Origin: Candidatus Omnitrophota bacterium
GTDB lineage: Bacteria > Omnitrophota > Gorgyraeia > Duberdicusellales > 4484-171
Length of the DNA stretch: 14,021 bases
Direction of reading: 5' to 3'
NCBI GenBank assembly: GCA_014728785.1
Contig: WJKZ01000050.1
Coordinates: 1 to 14,021 of the forward strand
Shown: in pieces, positions 1 to 12,100 of the stretch
Layout of the letters: the number at the start of each line of letters is the position of its first letter
How positions within the stretch are numbered: the first letter of the stretch is position 1
Notes under the pieces: generated by a model
What the model was told of the DNA's origin: nothing
The model's database searches: none
The model's input: the letters and a program-made list of their open reading frames with translations, nothing else
Made by a program: the position numbers and the translations under genes

Positions 1-121
1 CCTTATGCCCAAAACTCCCCGTGGTTCGACCTCAAGTACACTTCCATAATCAGAGTCTTCTGCAAAAGATATATTTCCGAAACCTCCGAATTCCCTAAAG
101 GCAGTAAGAGAGACTACGCTC
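1..121 (-). other. Start of a further domain, cut by the window edge (residues 4634-4673)
   Basis: After the last formamidase-like helix (VIYNLSGKKE) the sequence becomes beta-rich and acidic: FREFGGFGNISFAEDSDYGS and then LEVEPRG. The spacing of aromatic, Gly and Asp residues resembles the first strands of a jelly-roll carbohydrate-binding or LamG-like domain, but only 40 residues are visible and no assignment is possible. Confidence 0.3.
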
Positions 122-3100
122 TCTTTTTTGCCTGATAAATTATATATAACATTGGATACTATCCCGGAAAATGCCGAATCATCATCTCCTAAGGCCGAAA
201 CAACCCTTTCTGTCCCCGAATTAAATATCATCCCTCCGCTGGGTGTCCTTTTTAAAATCATAACCCCTTGGCCTTCGCCGGAAACAGGCACAAACCCCAG
301 AACCGTTACTCCTCTGGGGTCTATTAATCCCGCCACACTGGCAGGAGGTAAATCAGCCGGGACTAAAACTTCTTCGCCGACTATCATCTCCCCTTCCTGT
401 ATATCGACACCTTCATATACCCAATTACCGGTATTTACTGCCGCTAACCCGCTTATTGCATTCCCTCCATATGCGTAGTTTAGACCGCCTACCCTTTCTC
501 CGGAAACATCCCAGGCGATACTTAAATTACCGCTATTGATATCTGCCTGCCAGACGGCGGGGCTGGCGGCGAAAACTACCAGGTTTCCGCCGTTTCCGAT
601 ATACTCCTCATATGCTTCTACTCTTTGCGGAGTCCATACCGTATCGGGGCCTACCTCTATTATCAGCGAATAATTGGATAAAATATCCGGGTTATTATCT
701 ATATCTATATCGGTCGCGTATTCCAGGCCGTAACCTCTCCTCTCCAACCAGCTGACCATATCGGCTTTTGCCTGGAAGAAACTGCCGGCACCATCTCCAA
801 AATTTAAGGGCCTGGAAAGTGATACTTCCTCAGCTGGCACTCCGTTAAAAGAATTGTATTCAAACAAGCTCTGTCCGCCGAAGTTGTTGTGAGCCTGGTC
901 GCCTAACGTATCCACAACAAAAAGCATATCTGAAAAAGAACCCGGCTCGTCTTCCGTAACTACAAAAGGTATATAACTGTAATCATCAAAGTCGGCTGAA
1001 ATCTTCATAAAATATGCACCGCTCTGCCAGTGTGAGGGGATAGTGAAATCCATAACATTAGCGCCGCCTGCCTGGGTCTGATGGACTATAGGCGATGTTA
1101 ATGGCTGCAAATCGAGGCCCTGTCTGTAGATTTCTACTTCATAAAGCGGGTTATCCGTATAAACATAAAACTCTAATTCCCCGCCCTGGGCAACGCTGCT
1201 GTCTCCGCTATAGCCCTGAATCTGCCAATCGTGATTATATTCTTCATATTGTTCTGCCAGGTCGTTATTCCTGTAAAACAATGTCGCGGCCCGAGCTGAC
1301 TCCAGACCGTACCCCTTATTAAAAATGTAAGCCAACGGTGTGTATAGAGTTGTGTCCAGATGAATTCCCGTAGTACCCTCCATCATCTCCCAGAATGCCT
1401 GGCCTATACCGTTATGATTTTCTTTTCCGTATACATAGATATCCATAGCCTTCACGGCATCTCCCAGAAAGGGTATGCCGTTGGTCCAGTGCACTGCTAT
1501 TTGCATCTGGGGGCCTATAAGAATAAGGCTGACCCAGCTCTTAAGTATAACCATCAATGTCTGAAATAATGCTCTTTTGGCATTATCAGATTGTTTCCAA
1601 ACCTGTATTATCGAGGGGGTGCTCAAACACAATGCCAAAACCAGTCCCCCGAGAATAATCTGCCAGCTAATCGCATACCTGCCTATAACCGGAATCAGCG
1701 GTGCCAGGACAACATCTCCAAGAAATTGAGGAGAAAACAATGTATGGAGTATCACAGGCGTGATGTATTTGCCTATAAAGGCTATCCATATTCTCTGTAA
1801 TACCACAGCAGTAACACCGCGGCTTAATATTACAATAGATACCGATAATCCATTTTTAAGCTTACCCAATAAAGCCTCTTCGTTTGTCCTTGAAGCCAAA
1901 TAGACTATAATAAAATCTAAAGGAGTAAATTGCAGGTATCTTCTGCTGATTTTAGACGGATATACGGCGGAGTTCTGCTTTGAGGCCTGAATAGCTGCAG
2001 CTACTATGTTACCTATTTCTTCATCTTCTAAATAGTTTTGTCTCCAGGCAAAAAATACTCCAAGCGGCACCAGAAACGGTTTTAGAAAAAGCCGGTAGGT
2101 AAGAAAGAAAAAGAAAACATCAAGTATTCCTCCGATTATAAGCAAAGGCAGGTTTATAAGCGGTATCTGGGCCAATACGTTTATAATACCTAAACCGGGT
2201 ATGGCTCCTATAAGCCTTAAAGAAGAGAATGATTTGACCTGTTCATTTTCTACTTTTTTGAGGAAGAGACGTATAATATTTTTGAGGATTATCTCTCTGT
2301 CCGGGGAATTATTCCAATCAGAAATATCAATATTTTGCCTTCTGTTTATTTTTTTCGTGATACGCGGTAAAGACGAAACTCTGTGAACTGCTTCGTAAAA
2401 ATTCTCATCACCCGGCGGCCCTCTTGTCTTCCATGACCTCCACCATAAAATGAACATAGCAGCACCCAACAGGGATATCCCGGCTATACTGCCGGCAATT
2501 TTTAAAGCCAGGTCTGAAGAAATAAGATTAAGGCCGTAGAGAGGTACTCCGAAAATTTTTAGAGAAATAAAAACAACACCTGAAAAAAGCCCCATCAATA
2601 TAACTACTGACTGCCAGGGTATAACACCCCGCAGGGGTTGTTTAAAATCATCCATGGTGTGTATATCCTTAGAGCCTGCGGCTGATTGTTTCTCCAGGGA
2701 TAATCTGGCTATAACTTCCTCGGTAAAATGTGCCATTTCCTCCTGCCGGGATAGAGTCTCTATTCCTACAGTGACCTGGAGATGCCCGTCTTTTCTGCCA
2801 ATTACTCTTGCGGCTCCTGACGTAACCACAAGGGCTAAATTATTCAATAAATCCTTGTCGCCGTTTAGATTGAAAGCCAGGGCATTGGCGAACATATTAA
2901 TCTTCTCAACCGTTAAGGGCCCGTAAGATACCTCGCTCATACCAAAACTCCAGGGATTGAAAAGGCCTCTTCCGTTTACCACCTCAATTCCTCCTTCAAC
3001 GATTATGTTGCCTCCGGAATATGAAGTGAGTCCCATGGCATCCAGATCTGTAAGGGCTATTCCTTCCGGGTAAACTCTGTCCAAATGCATATCAATAATC

Positions 3101-6100
3101 CTCTGCCGGTATTCCCGGGAAGGTAAAAGCAGCAAAATATTCAGGAATTCAAAATAGTGGCCCGAGCGGAAATCTATCCTCGGATTCTGTATGGAAAAAT
3201 ATTCATTGATAAGGTTCTGCAGGGGCCGGCCCCTGATCAGAAAACCCAGAGTAAATTCGTAGAGTAAGACATCCTGCTGGATAAGTTCTCCTTCAACCCT
3301 TCTGCGTTCTGATACATCTCCGTTAATTCCCGAAGCGATATGTCCTAATTCGTGAAACAGCCTTTCGGCAACCAGCCATTCGACGATAAGCGGATATTTT
3401 TCATAATCTTCTATGCATTGATAGGCAAACTCATAATTAAATATAACCGTATTCTTGTGGCGCACCGAAGTAAGGTCCAGCACACCTTTCCGGGAAACAA
3501 CGATAGTCACCTGAGAAGTAATATCGCCCATGATTTGCCTTAAATAACCTGCCAATTGGGTTTGAACGGATAGTCTGCTTTCCAGAGAATTCAAGGCACG
3601 ATTAAGTATTGCCGCAAACTCCCCGGCTCCGGGAGATGCTCTCCGGCCGGAATAGAATCTATTCTCTCCTCCTGTAGGATCGAATATTATCTCTCCGAAA
3701 TCTTCGTCCAGATTCCCGGATAGATAATCATACGATGGTATTCTCTGATACAAATCAATCCATCCGAAAGCGATAGTATTAAGGCCTGCTTCGACTGGAT
3801 TAATAGGAGTAATCGTTGAAGGAGATTCTCTTTCCAGAAGGCGGGAACCCGCAACTTGTAATTGATTAATCAATATGCGGACACCGAAAACAAGCCATAC
3901 TCCCAGATTAATTAAAGCATTCATAGACCAGCGGAGCGGAATACTGAAAAATGTCCAGAAAAACAGATTGGCCCCGGCCATAGCAAACCAGAACACACTC
4001 CCTCTAACGGTAATATGTAATATCTCAAGCATGAATTTCGAGGCAGAGAAATTCACAAGATTGGTATCCATGATTGTAAACAAAACCCCTTTAAAGAAAA
4101 CAAAAAGAAAAACCGCAATCGCTACATTGGATATAAAATTAACCAGTTTATAAATAAAATCCCGGCTAACAATATCTTTTTCCAGTAACTCATCTCTCCG
4201 GACTCTAAGGTACCTGTCTCTGAGTACGGCAGGCCTGCTTATAATATCCCGAAGCGCGGTTCCGCGTTCATCAAATTCTTTTCTAATCACAGAAAAGATT
4301 ATATCGGGACGATAGTCTCTCCTGAAAATCTCCGAAAGTAGTACCTCTCTGAATTGTGAAGGAAGCCTGTTAACCACGGGAGCAATGTCCGTCACATATT
4401 CTACCCCCCATTCTTGCAGGTAGAGTAAAAATTGTCTGCGTAAACTTTCAGGTAATTTCCTTGAACACACATAGACGGCCTGCTGGTATTGGTAAGGTAT
4501 GGAAATGCTGCCTCTCATATCTTCCAGGCCCTGAAAAACAGCTGCGAGTCTTTGCGAGATACGGGCAACCGTTTTATTTAATTCATCTGTTGTATGTTCA
4601 AGAGACAACGCCGCTGCAGTCAGAAAAGGCACGGGCAGCTTCTCGCAGGTATCGTCTCCCCAGTATTCTCTTATCGCACTCGTTGCCTCAGGGAAGCCCT
4701 TTATATGCTGATATCTCAACGCCAGGCGGTAAGACATACCTATTACATAAGGGTATACTCCCTCATACCGTCTCCTTACATCCTGCCAGGAAGCTCCTCC
4801 GAACCAATCGTCCAGAACAGGTATATGGTTACGGCCTACGTCTCCTCTGGGTGAAGTCCCCGATAAGGCAAACTGGTTCTGGATGAAAGGAGCAAAGCTT
4901 CTTAAGATATGAGAATCCAGCTCGTTGGATACAACATCTTCATTCGCTCTTAAGATTCCCTCAAACACATTGTGTATAAAACCCTGAAGCCTGTCATCCA
5001 GGGAATCTCCCAATGCCAGAATAGCTTCCAGGCTGACCCCGCAGAGAACAGCCGGTACCGGGCCGTGAGGGTAAGTCAATAACAGATGGCCTAACAGGTT
5101 ATCTTCCGTAAGGAGAGAAAGCTCAGGTATCTCCGGTAATGTGCTTATGCCGAACAAAGAAGAGTATCTGCCCCGGGCAATTTCATACCTTACTGCTAAA
5201 GCATTTACCCGCTGGTTCATGGGAAACCAGGGCCTGGGGATGGGTATTCTGATTTTACCGACAAAGGGGACAGGGAAAGGTAAACCGACATAGCTGTACC
5301 ACCTCGTATGGTCGTAAAGGTCTAAAACCTGGTCTTCGTCGCCGAAATATGATTTTAACAATGCTTCGTCTCTGCTATCGGGCACTATATAACCGGTGTC
5401 TTCTGCCTCCTGACTCAAAGGCTCAAGGCCCTGCTCAAGGAGTGTTTCATTAAGACGGCTGAGCCAGTAACGGCTCATCTGCGAATAGAGATCTTTTACC
5501 TGTTCGCCTGTAGGCTCAATGTATGAATTATCGATAACCCAGGCATAAAAGCTCATAACAGTCTCGCCATTTTCTATGGCTCTGGCGACATAAATAAGGT
5601 ATGCCTCAAATCCTGATACACGCTCTATAGCCGAAGCAGCAAGCATCTCTTCTCTGAATTCACTACTCAAAACAAAAGAAGGCAGTGTTAGGCAAGGCGC
5701 CTCTCTGAGTTCCTGAACACCTGAACCGCTATCTGTAAGTATTTCGTATTCTCCGGGAGTGAGAATAACGACCTCCATACCTTCTAAGCGGCCACGGCTG
5801 TAGAAAGAAGTGGCATCATACACTCTTTGTTCATATTCCGATAAGCCATGTTCCTGCCCGTAACCTGATTTTTCAACATCGATATTACCTGCTCCTTTAT
5901 AAAGTATATTATGGGCCGAAGGAGCCACCACAATCATGCGCCTGCCGCTGGCAGATTCGCTTAATAAAACTCTATCTATGCGGTAACCGGCTTCCTTTGC
6001 AGCTTCTAAATATTCGTATACTATATTTTCAAAGACGGTATCGACACTGCCGGAGGCATCTCCAAACAGATAATCGCTTAAACGTAAAGGCCCTCTGCTC

Positions 6101-9100
6101 CAATCCCTGGGCCCCCAGAGCCACGTCCTGTCCTGCCGATAGTTGTCTTTGCCGAAATAATCGGTCAATATACGGTATACTACAGCTTCCTCAGAACCTA
6201 TCCATCCGAATGGCTTAACAACATCCCCCCCTCTATAACCTTTTTGTGTACCGGTAAATAGATATCTGGCTGCAGGATTACCTGCTGCCATGGCAGATGT
6301 AACTCTATCTATAATTTCTCTGGCAAGCAGAAGGGCATCCTGCCGGCGTATGTCCGGTAAACCGGCATGAGATAATATTCCGCCTGCCGATACCGAGTAT
6401 TTTTCTTCTAATCTCGAAAGTAGATTGGAAATCCCTCTAAGTCTGTCCTGAGTATCTTCTTCATCGGCCTGCAAAGCTCCCTCGGTCTCATCGATTATCT
6501 CCTCAGGTCTGTAGTAACCTACCATGGACATAAAAAAGTGCAGTCCTCTGGCAAAAAGCAGACCGTCCAGTTTACCAAAGGTCAGCCGGGATAATAATCT
6601 CCTTAGTTTCCCGACTCCCCATCTGAATCCGACTTCTGCCGGAATCCTCAAAGTATCTTCCTGGCCCAGGCTGACTTCATATTGGCCGCTTAAATCGAAA
6701 TATGCCTGCCTTGCAGACATTCTCTGCCTCTCTAACTGCCGGCTTGCCTCCTGTTCGGCTTCTCTCATCTGTTCATCATAAGGAGACCAGGGCACTCTGG
6801 GTTTACCTGCCGTCTCTTGCCCCGGAACTTCCAGCCCGCAATATAATTGCCCGTCTATTTCTACGCCTATCCTGCCTGTAAGGTAATTGACTGCCGTGAT
6901 AAGTTTTTGCGCCTTTGTTAAGCGGGACGGGTTCATCACTAAATGTATCTTTTGGCCTCCATAGGTAACTATTACGGCACCGTCAGGGACTACATTGATA
7001 ATTATCCCTACCCCGAGCGGCTCTCCCCCGGCCCAGCGGTCTTCTCCGGTGACTCTACCTTCGGAGTAGGCATCGGTGACTATAGCCCCCCTGACACCGG
7101 GGATAAAACTTATCTCCTGAGGATGCTTTACGGAAAGATAAACCTTACCTGTCCTGGATACAGAAGGATCGGCCAAGACCTCCGCAAAACTACTGTGTTT
7201 CATCCGGTAATTGTATACTTTAGGCTGCGGCCTTCTTATCCAGCAAGTAAGGCGTTCAAACAGGGTGTTACTATCTAATGTCTTTTCTCTTCCTATTTCT
7301 GCTACCGGATAACGGGCGGCAAGAGTCCTTGCCATATCCCTGCGGATACCTTCCATCCATCTCCATCGTTGCTTTAAATATTCACCCCAGGTCAAGCTTG
7401 CATCGGTGTTAAAAACTCCCTGCCTCTTTACGTTGGCTGTAGGGGACAGGCTCCCCCAGAGCCAGTGAATAATGCTCACGACAACATATTCCTGAAACTG
7501 TAAAATTGACAACACCGATTTTTTCCTTCCTACGAGCATCAGAATGTATGCGAGAGGCCCTACGAAAATAGTCAGGAAGAATGTGAAGATGGTAAAGGGA
7601 GCTAAAAGAATATTTATCCAGATATTTCCTAAATCTTTATTATTAAAATCTATACCGATAATGGGATTATAGACAATTGCTTCCTCATCCGTAGATAAAT
7701 GCATTACGAGGTCTCTTAACAATGCGGGTTGGGCTGCGGTTCCGGCTTCCACTGCAGCACATACAACTTTAGGCTGTTCGTACTCCTCGGTTTCCTCAAA
7801 GAGTTGCGTTTGCTCCGCCAGTCCTGGATTGGTAAGTACGAAAGCACCGACTACCCTTTCTAATTCCTGGACTTCCCACTGCCGGGGCAATTGATGCCGG
7901 TGAGGATGGAAGTGGTCAACCATGGGATTAGCTACTGCTGTGTGGTTACCGGGGCCGCTTACCTCCGCACAGGCCGTTAACTCCCGTATTGTTTCTACCG
8001 GAGCAGGTTCGATATCGCCGTCCCAGATATCCTGCGAACTTTCTGCCTTAAAACGCTCATATGCGCGTTCTGCCTCTAAATCCTGCTCTTCGGTACCTCG
8101 GTTGTTTTCGTGTACAATAAGCGCCTCTGTGGAGTAAGGATTATCATTGTCTGCAATACAGATATACCCTTGCACGTTAAAGGCATAGGCGGTCTCAAGG
8201 GGGCCTGCCCTCAGACGGCCGGCTTTGACAGCCCTTCTTAATCTCATTGCTTTTATGTGCTGGCTGGTCAATCTATAATATTCTAAAACAGCATCAAGGT
8301 GGGGCCCTTTATCTATAACTCTGTAAGAATTGATCTCGCCTGAGCCGATAATCCTCGTAGCTTCCTCTATCACATCAGCTTCGTTAAACCCTTTATCAAG
8401 CCGGGCCTTAGCGCTGTTCATTGCATTACCGGTAACTAAGCCGGGGGTATGAACCAGGGGTATGCTCCTGCCGGTCCTGCGCCGGCGTAGAAAACGGGAA
8501 GTAAATGCCTGCAGTTTCCTGCTGAAAAAACACTTAACCAGAAAAAAGCTACCCAATACCGATAAAAATATAACTTCTACCGTCCTCCATTTCGCCATTT
8601 CTTTGGCATAATCGAATGTCCTCCAGGGTTGTACCGAATCGGGAGTAGACTCCCCTACCAATTTATACACCCGTACTACTCCGTGCCAACGGTCTGTATC
8701 AGGGTCTTCTATATAAACTAACTCATATCTTCCCCCTACTTGCAGGATGTCTTTAAATTCCTGGGCTATGTCAAGACGAGCGGTTTTACCTTCAAGCACC
8801 ACCCAGTCAAAAACCCCGTCTCTTAAGCGTGCAAGTATAGTCTCGTTTTCGCCTTCAGGGTAAATTCTGCCGTCAACGCTGCTTAAATATTCAGGTATAT
8901 AATAAGGGGTACGTATCTGGGCGTCTATACTGCTTTCGGTCAATTGCGGCAACAACTCTGCTGTGGTAGCATGACCTACATCTGTATAGACATAATCATC
9001 TGCTTCTATTTCTTGTCTTATTACCTCATGAGCTGCGGTTGTATTTCTCCAGGCTATATCCGTAGAGTTTCTTATATAATCTACGTGCCGCAGGGATAAA

Positions 9101-12100
9101 GGAATAATCACCACAAAAGCAGCTGCAAGCCCAATACGCAAAGCCGTTGCCTTTAACTCCTTAAAAGATACATCCTTATCACTGCTTAACACCGCACTGT
9201 AAATAGTATAGAAAACAAAAGAAACCAGAGGAGCGAGGAAAGCCACAGAAAGCACCATGTGTTTATTCGCCGAAGTCGGCTCGACATAAATATGGACCAA
9301 CGGCATCACGCATCCCCCCAGAAATACCAACAGAGCTGTCAATTTAGTCTTTTTTGGTGTCAGTATAAAGCCTATCAAAGAACTAATTCCTATACCATAC
9401 AATATCCGGTCGTAAAAATTACTGACGGACCTTAAATAGCCGGTGTCGCTGAAGGCACCCAGAAACTTATTAATAAATACACCTGCTAAATTAAGCAGCG
9501 TCGCAATAGGTCCTGTTACTGTTTCCTGGGCAGCACCGCTTCCGGCGAAAGCAAATTTATCACTGTTAAATAAATAGGACTTTACCAGCGCATCAAAATA
9601 TTCAAAGAATACTATGGTAAAAGCCGAAAATGTGAACATAAAGGGAATAATAAAATACCTGGCAGCCTTTTTACCTTTTAAGACAAGTGATGCGGCCAGC
9701 AAGAAAATAACTGCGGGTAAAGAGACGACCTTTGCAGCAGCCGCTAATGCAAAAACGGCCCCGCTGATTATAAATGAAGAGTCTTTATCTCTTCGTATAC
9801 CTTCAGCCAGCTTCCATAGCCCCAAAGAAAAGAAAAAATGCATAACCACATCGTGAGAAACATAACAATGAGTAAATAAAGTGGCGGGCGCAATGGAATA
9901 CACAGCTGCTGCTATTAAGGCAAATCCCCATGCTGTATATTCATTATCCTTTCTGGGAATAAGATAGCGCAGTAATTCTCTGGCATATAAAAATACGAAT
10001 AAAGAACTCGCTACTCCTAAAATATTACTCATCAGCCTTGCTCCGGCAACCGGTTCCCATATACCGCTCAGGAACCAGAAGAAACCGTATACTGGAACGA
10101 GGCCGAAGCCGGCAAATTCCCATTCCCCGGTCATATATCCTCTTAAACCGCGCAGAAGATGGGAGCCTTCGTCAAGATAAAGCGAACTAAACTGCAAATT
10201 CCACCATCCTCCGTTTATCGCAAATACACCTGCCAGGAATAAGCAGGTCAGAACCTGCAATTGAAATTTTGGATTACGCAATAAATTAATTGCACTATTT
10301 TTTAAATTTCCTAAATTAGGCCGGATTGAAAAACCTCTGGTGGGTTCCTCCGGCAATAATCCAAGGCGTGAGGCTAAAGGTTTCTTTCCCTTTGCTAAAT
10401 TCAAAAACAGCTCTTCGAATTCCTGCATTACTCCTTCTCTGCCATACTTTGCCAATACAGATGCCCGGCCGGTCCTGGCTAAAACCTCGGCTCTCGCAGG
10501 GTCAGACAGCATTTCTGAAATCGCACTGGCTAAAGCAGGGCTGTCTCTGGGAGAGACGATAAAACCGCTTACGCCGTCCTTGATATGAAGAGAAATATCG
10601 CCTACGTCTGTAGCCACTACCGGTAGGCCTGCCGCACAGGCCTCGGGCACGACCATCGCAAAAGACTCGGTCAACGAAGGCAAAACAAAGATATCGGCTG
10701 AGGAAAGAATTGCGGGGACATCATCACGATGCCCTAAAAACCGTATGTTTTCCTCAAGCCCGAGGCTGCTTATACGGGACTTTATCTCTCTTTCATACTC
10801 ATCGCTCATAAACCTTCCGATAGCCAGAAGAACCGCACCGGGATATTCCTGGACTATTTCTTGCACGGCCTCAACTAAATAATCATAGCCTTTTAGCCTG
10901 TCTATTCTTGCAACTGTGGCAATAATAGGATTACGGCCGCCTACCCCGAGCATCTCTCTACGTTGCTGGATGAGATCTTCCGAGGCACCTGCTGCGGCTT
11001 CAAATCTTTCTAAATCCAGAGGTATGGATATACAGCCGGTTTTCTTCCTCGGCCAGCCGTAATCTTCTATTCTCTGCTTATAGACAGTCTCGGCCATATT
11101 CAATACATAGTCACAGAATATATGTACTGTAATTTTATCAAGCCATAACGCCAGTAATCCTTTCACCTTTCCAAAAGCATCGAAAGCAAAATCGGCAGAT
11201 GTATGGTGAGTCAGGATTACCACAGGCACGCCTGCAAGCTTTGCTGCCATAGCTGCCAGGAAAGTATTATGCGCGTTGACTACATCAGGACGTTCTCTTC
11301 TGAAAAGGCGGTAAAGGAGTACGAATCCCTTTAGCAATGCCAGAGGCTTCGGCCTGTTTACCTCTAAATCCGGCAGTATCCCGCCGAATATGATTCCGTT
11401 TTCCTCTGCTTCTTTAATCAAACTGGTCCAGAGGTTATGAGCAGGCGTTGCCCCGGCGACAATCGCCACTTCGTACTGCCTGTTATTTAACCGGGATACC
11501 GAAGCCGTAGCTTGTGCCAAACCACCGCTGACTTTAAAATGAGTAGCAAGCTGCAGTACCTTTATTTTAGAACTATCATCGCTGAATAACCTGCGGGAGG
11601 AATCATACACATATCGAGAAGGAAGCACCGAGGCATCGCCGTTTTGAGATTCAGTCGATATTTCAGGTAAATCAGCGCCTAATTTTTCCCTTGCCATATT
11701 AAAAATCCATCCGGTGAAGGGCAATCTTAAATAATGCATCGTTGCCAGTAAACTAATAAACTTATCTCTAAGGCCGAAAATAGAACTTTCTCTTTTCAAA
11801 ACCCACATCTGGAAAAATTTATCCGGGACCTGTTTTATAATAGTTACAAACCCCCGCAGCTCCAGAGGAATTAAAATGCTTTTAAGGAAATTAAAGACCA
11901 ATGCCACAATGGTTTTGACAAAATAGATATCAAGAATTTTGTCGGCGAAGTCTTCGTCTGAAGTCTCTTCCCTCTGGGCTTTCCGCTGAACAAATGAGCT
12001 CTGAGTGGCAATAATAAAACCTAAAAAAGTATTGGCTATCATACGCAGAAAACCGGTAATAAGAATATTTTCAGTATCGATAAAATTGTTGATTAAGACT

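Noticed and set aside
2653..2680. Internal ATG (residue 3789) with an AAGGAT about 9-11 bases upstream, suggesting a separate start
   Set aside because: The giant frame continues unbroken through it, the spacing is long for a ribosome binding site, and purine-rich stretches of this kind are expected by chance in 14 kb. There is no independent sign of a gene boundary.
4461..4886. Plus-strand open frame of 141 codons, the longest on that strand
   Set aside because: It lies antisense to the giant frame, overlaps another plus-strand open frame, has an atypical composition rich in Arg, Pro and Ser, and shows no recognisable domain. It is a shadow of the minus-strand coding bias. The same holds for the other short plus-strand frames across the window.
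5338..6160. Possible internal repeat: YFGKDN...W and YFGDED...W segments
   Set aside because: Only a few residues match and the sequence on each side is unrelated. I could not support a true duplication.
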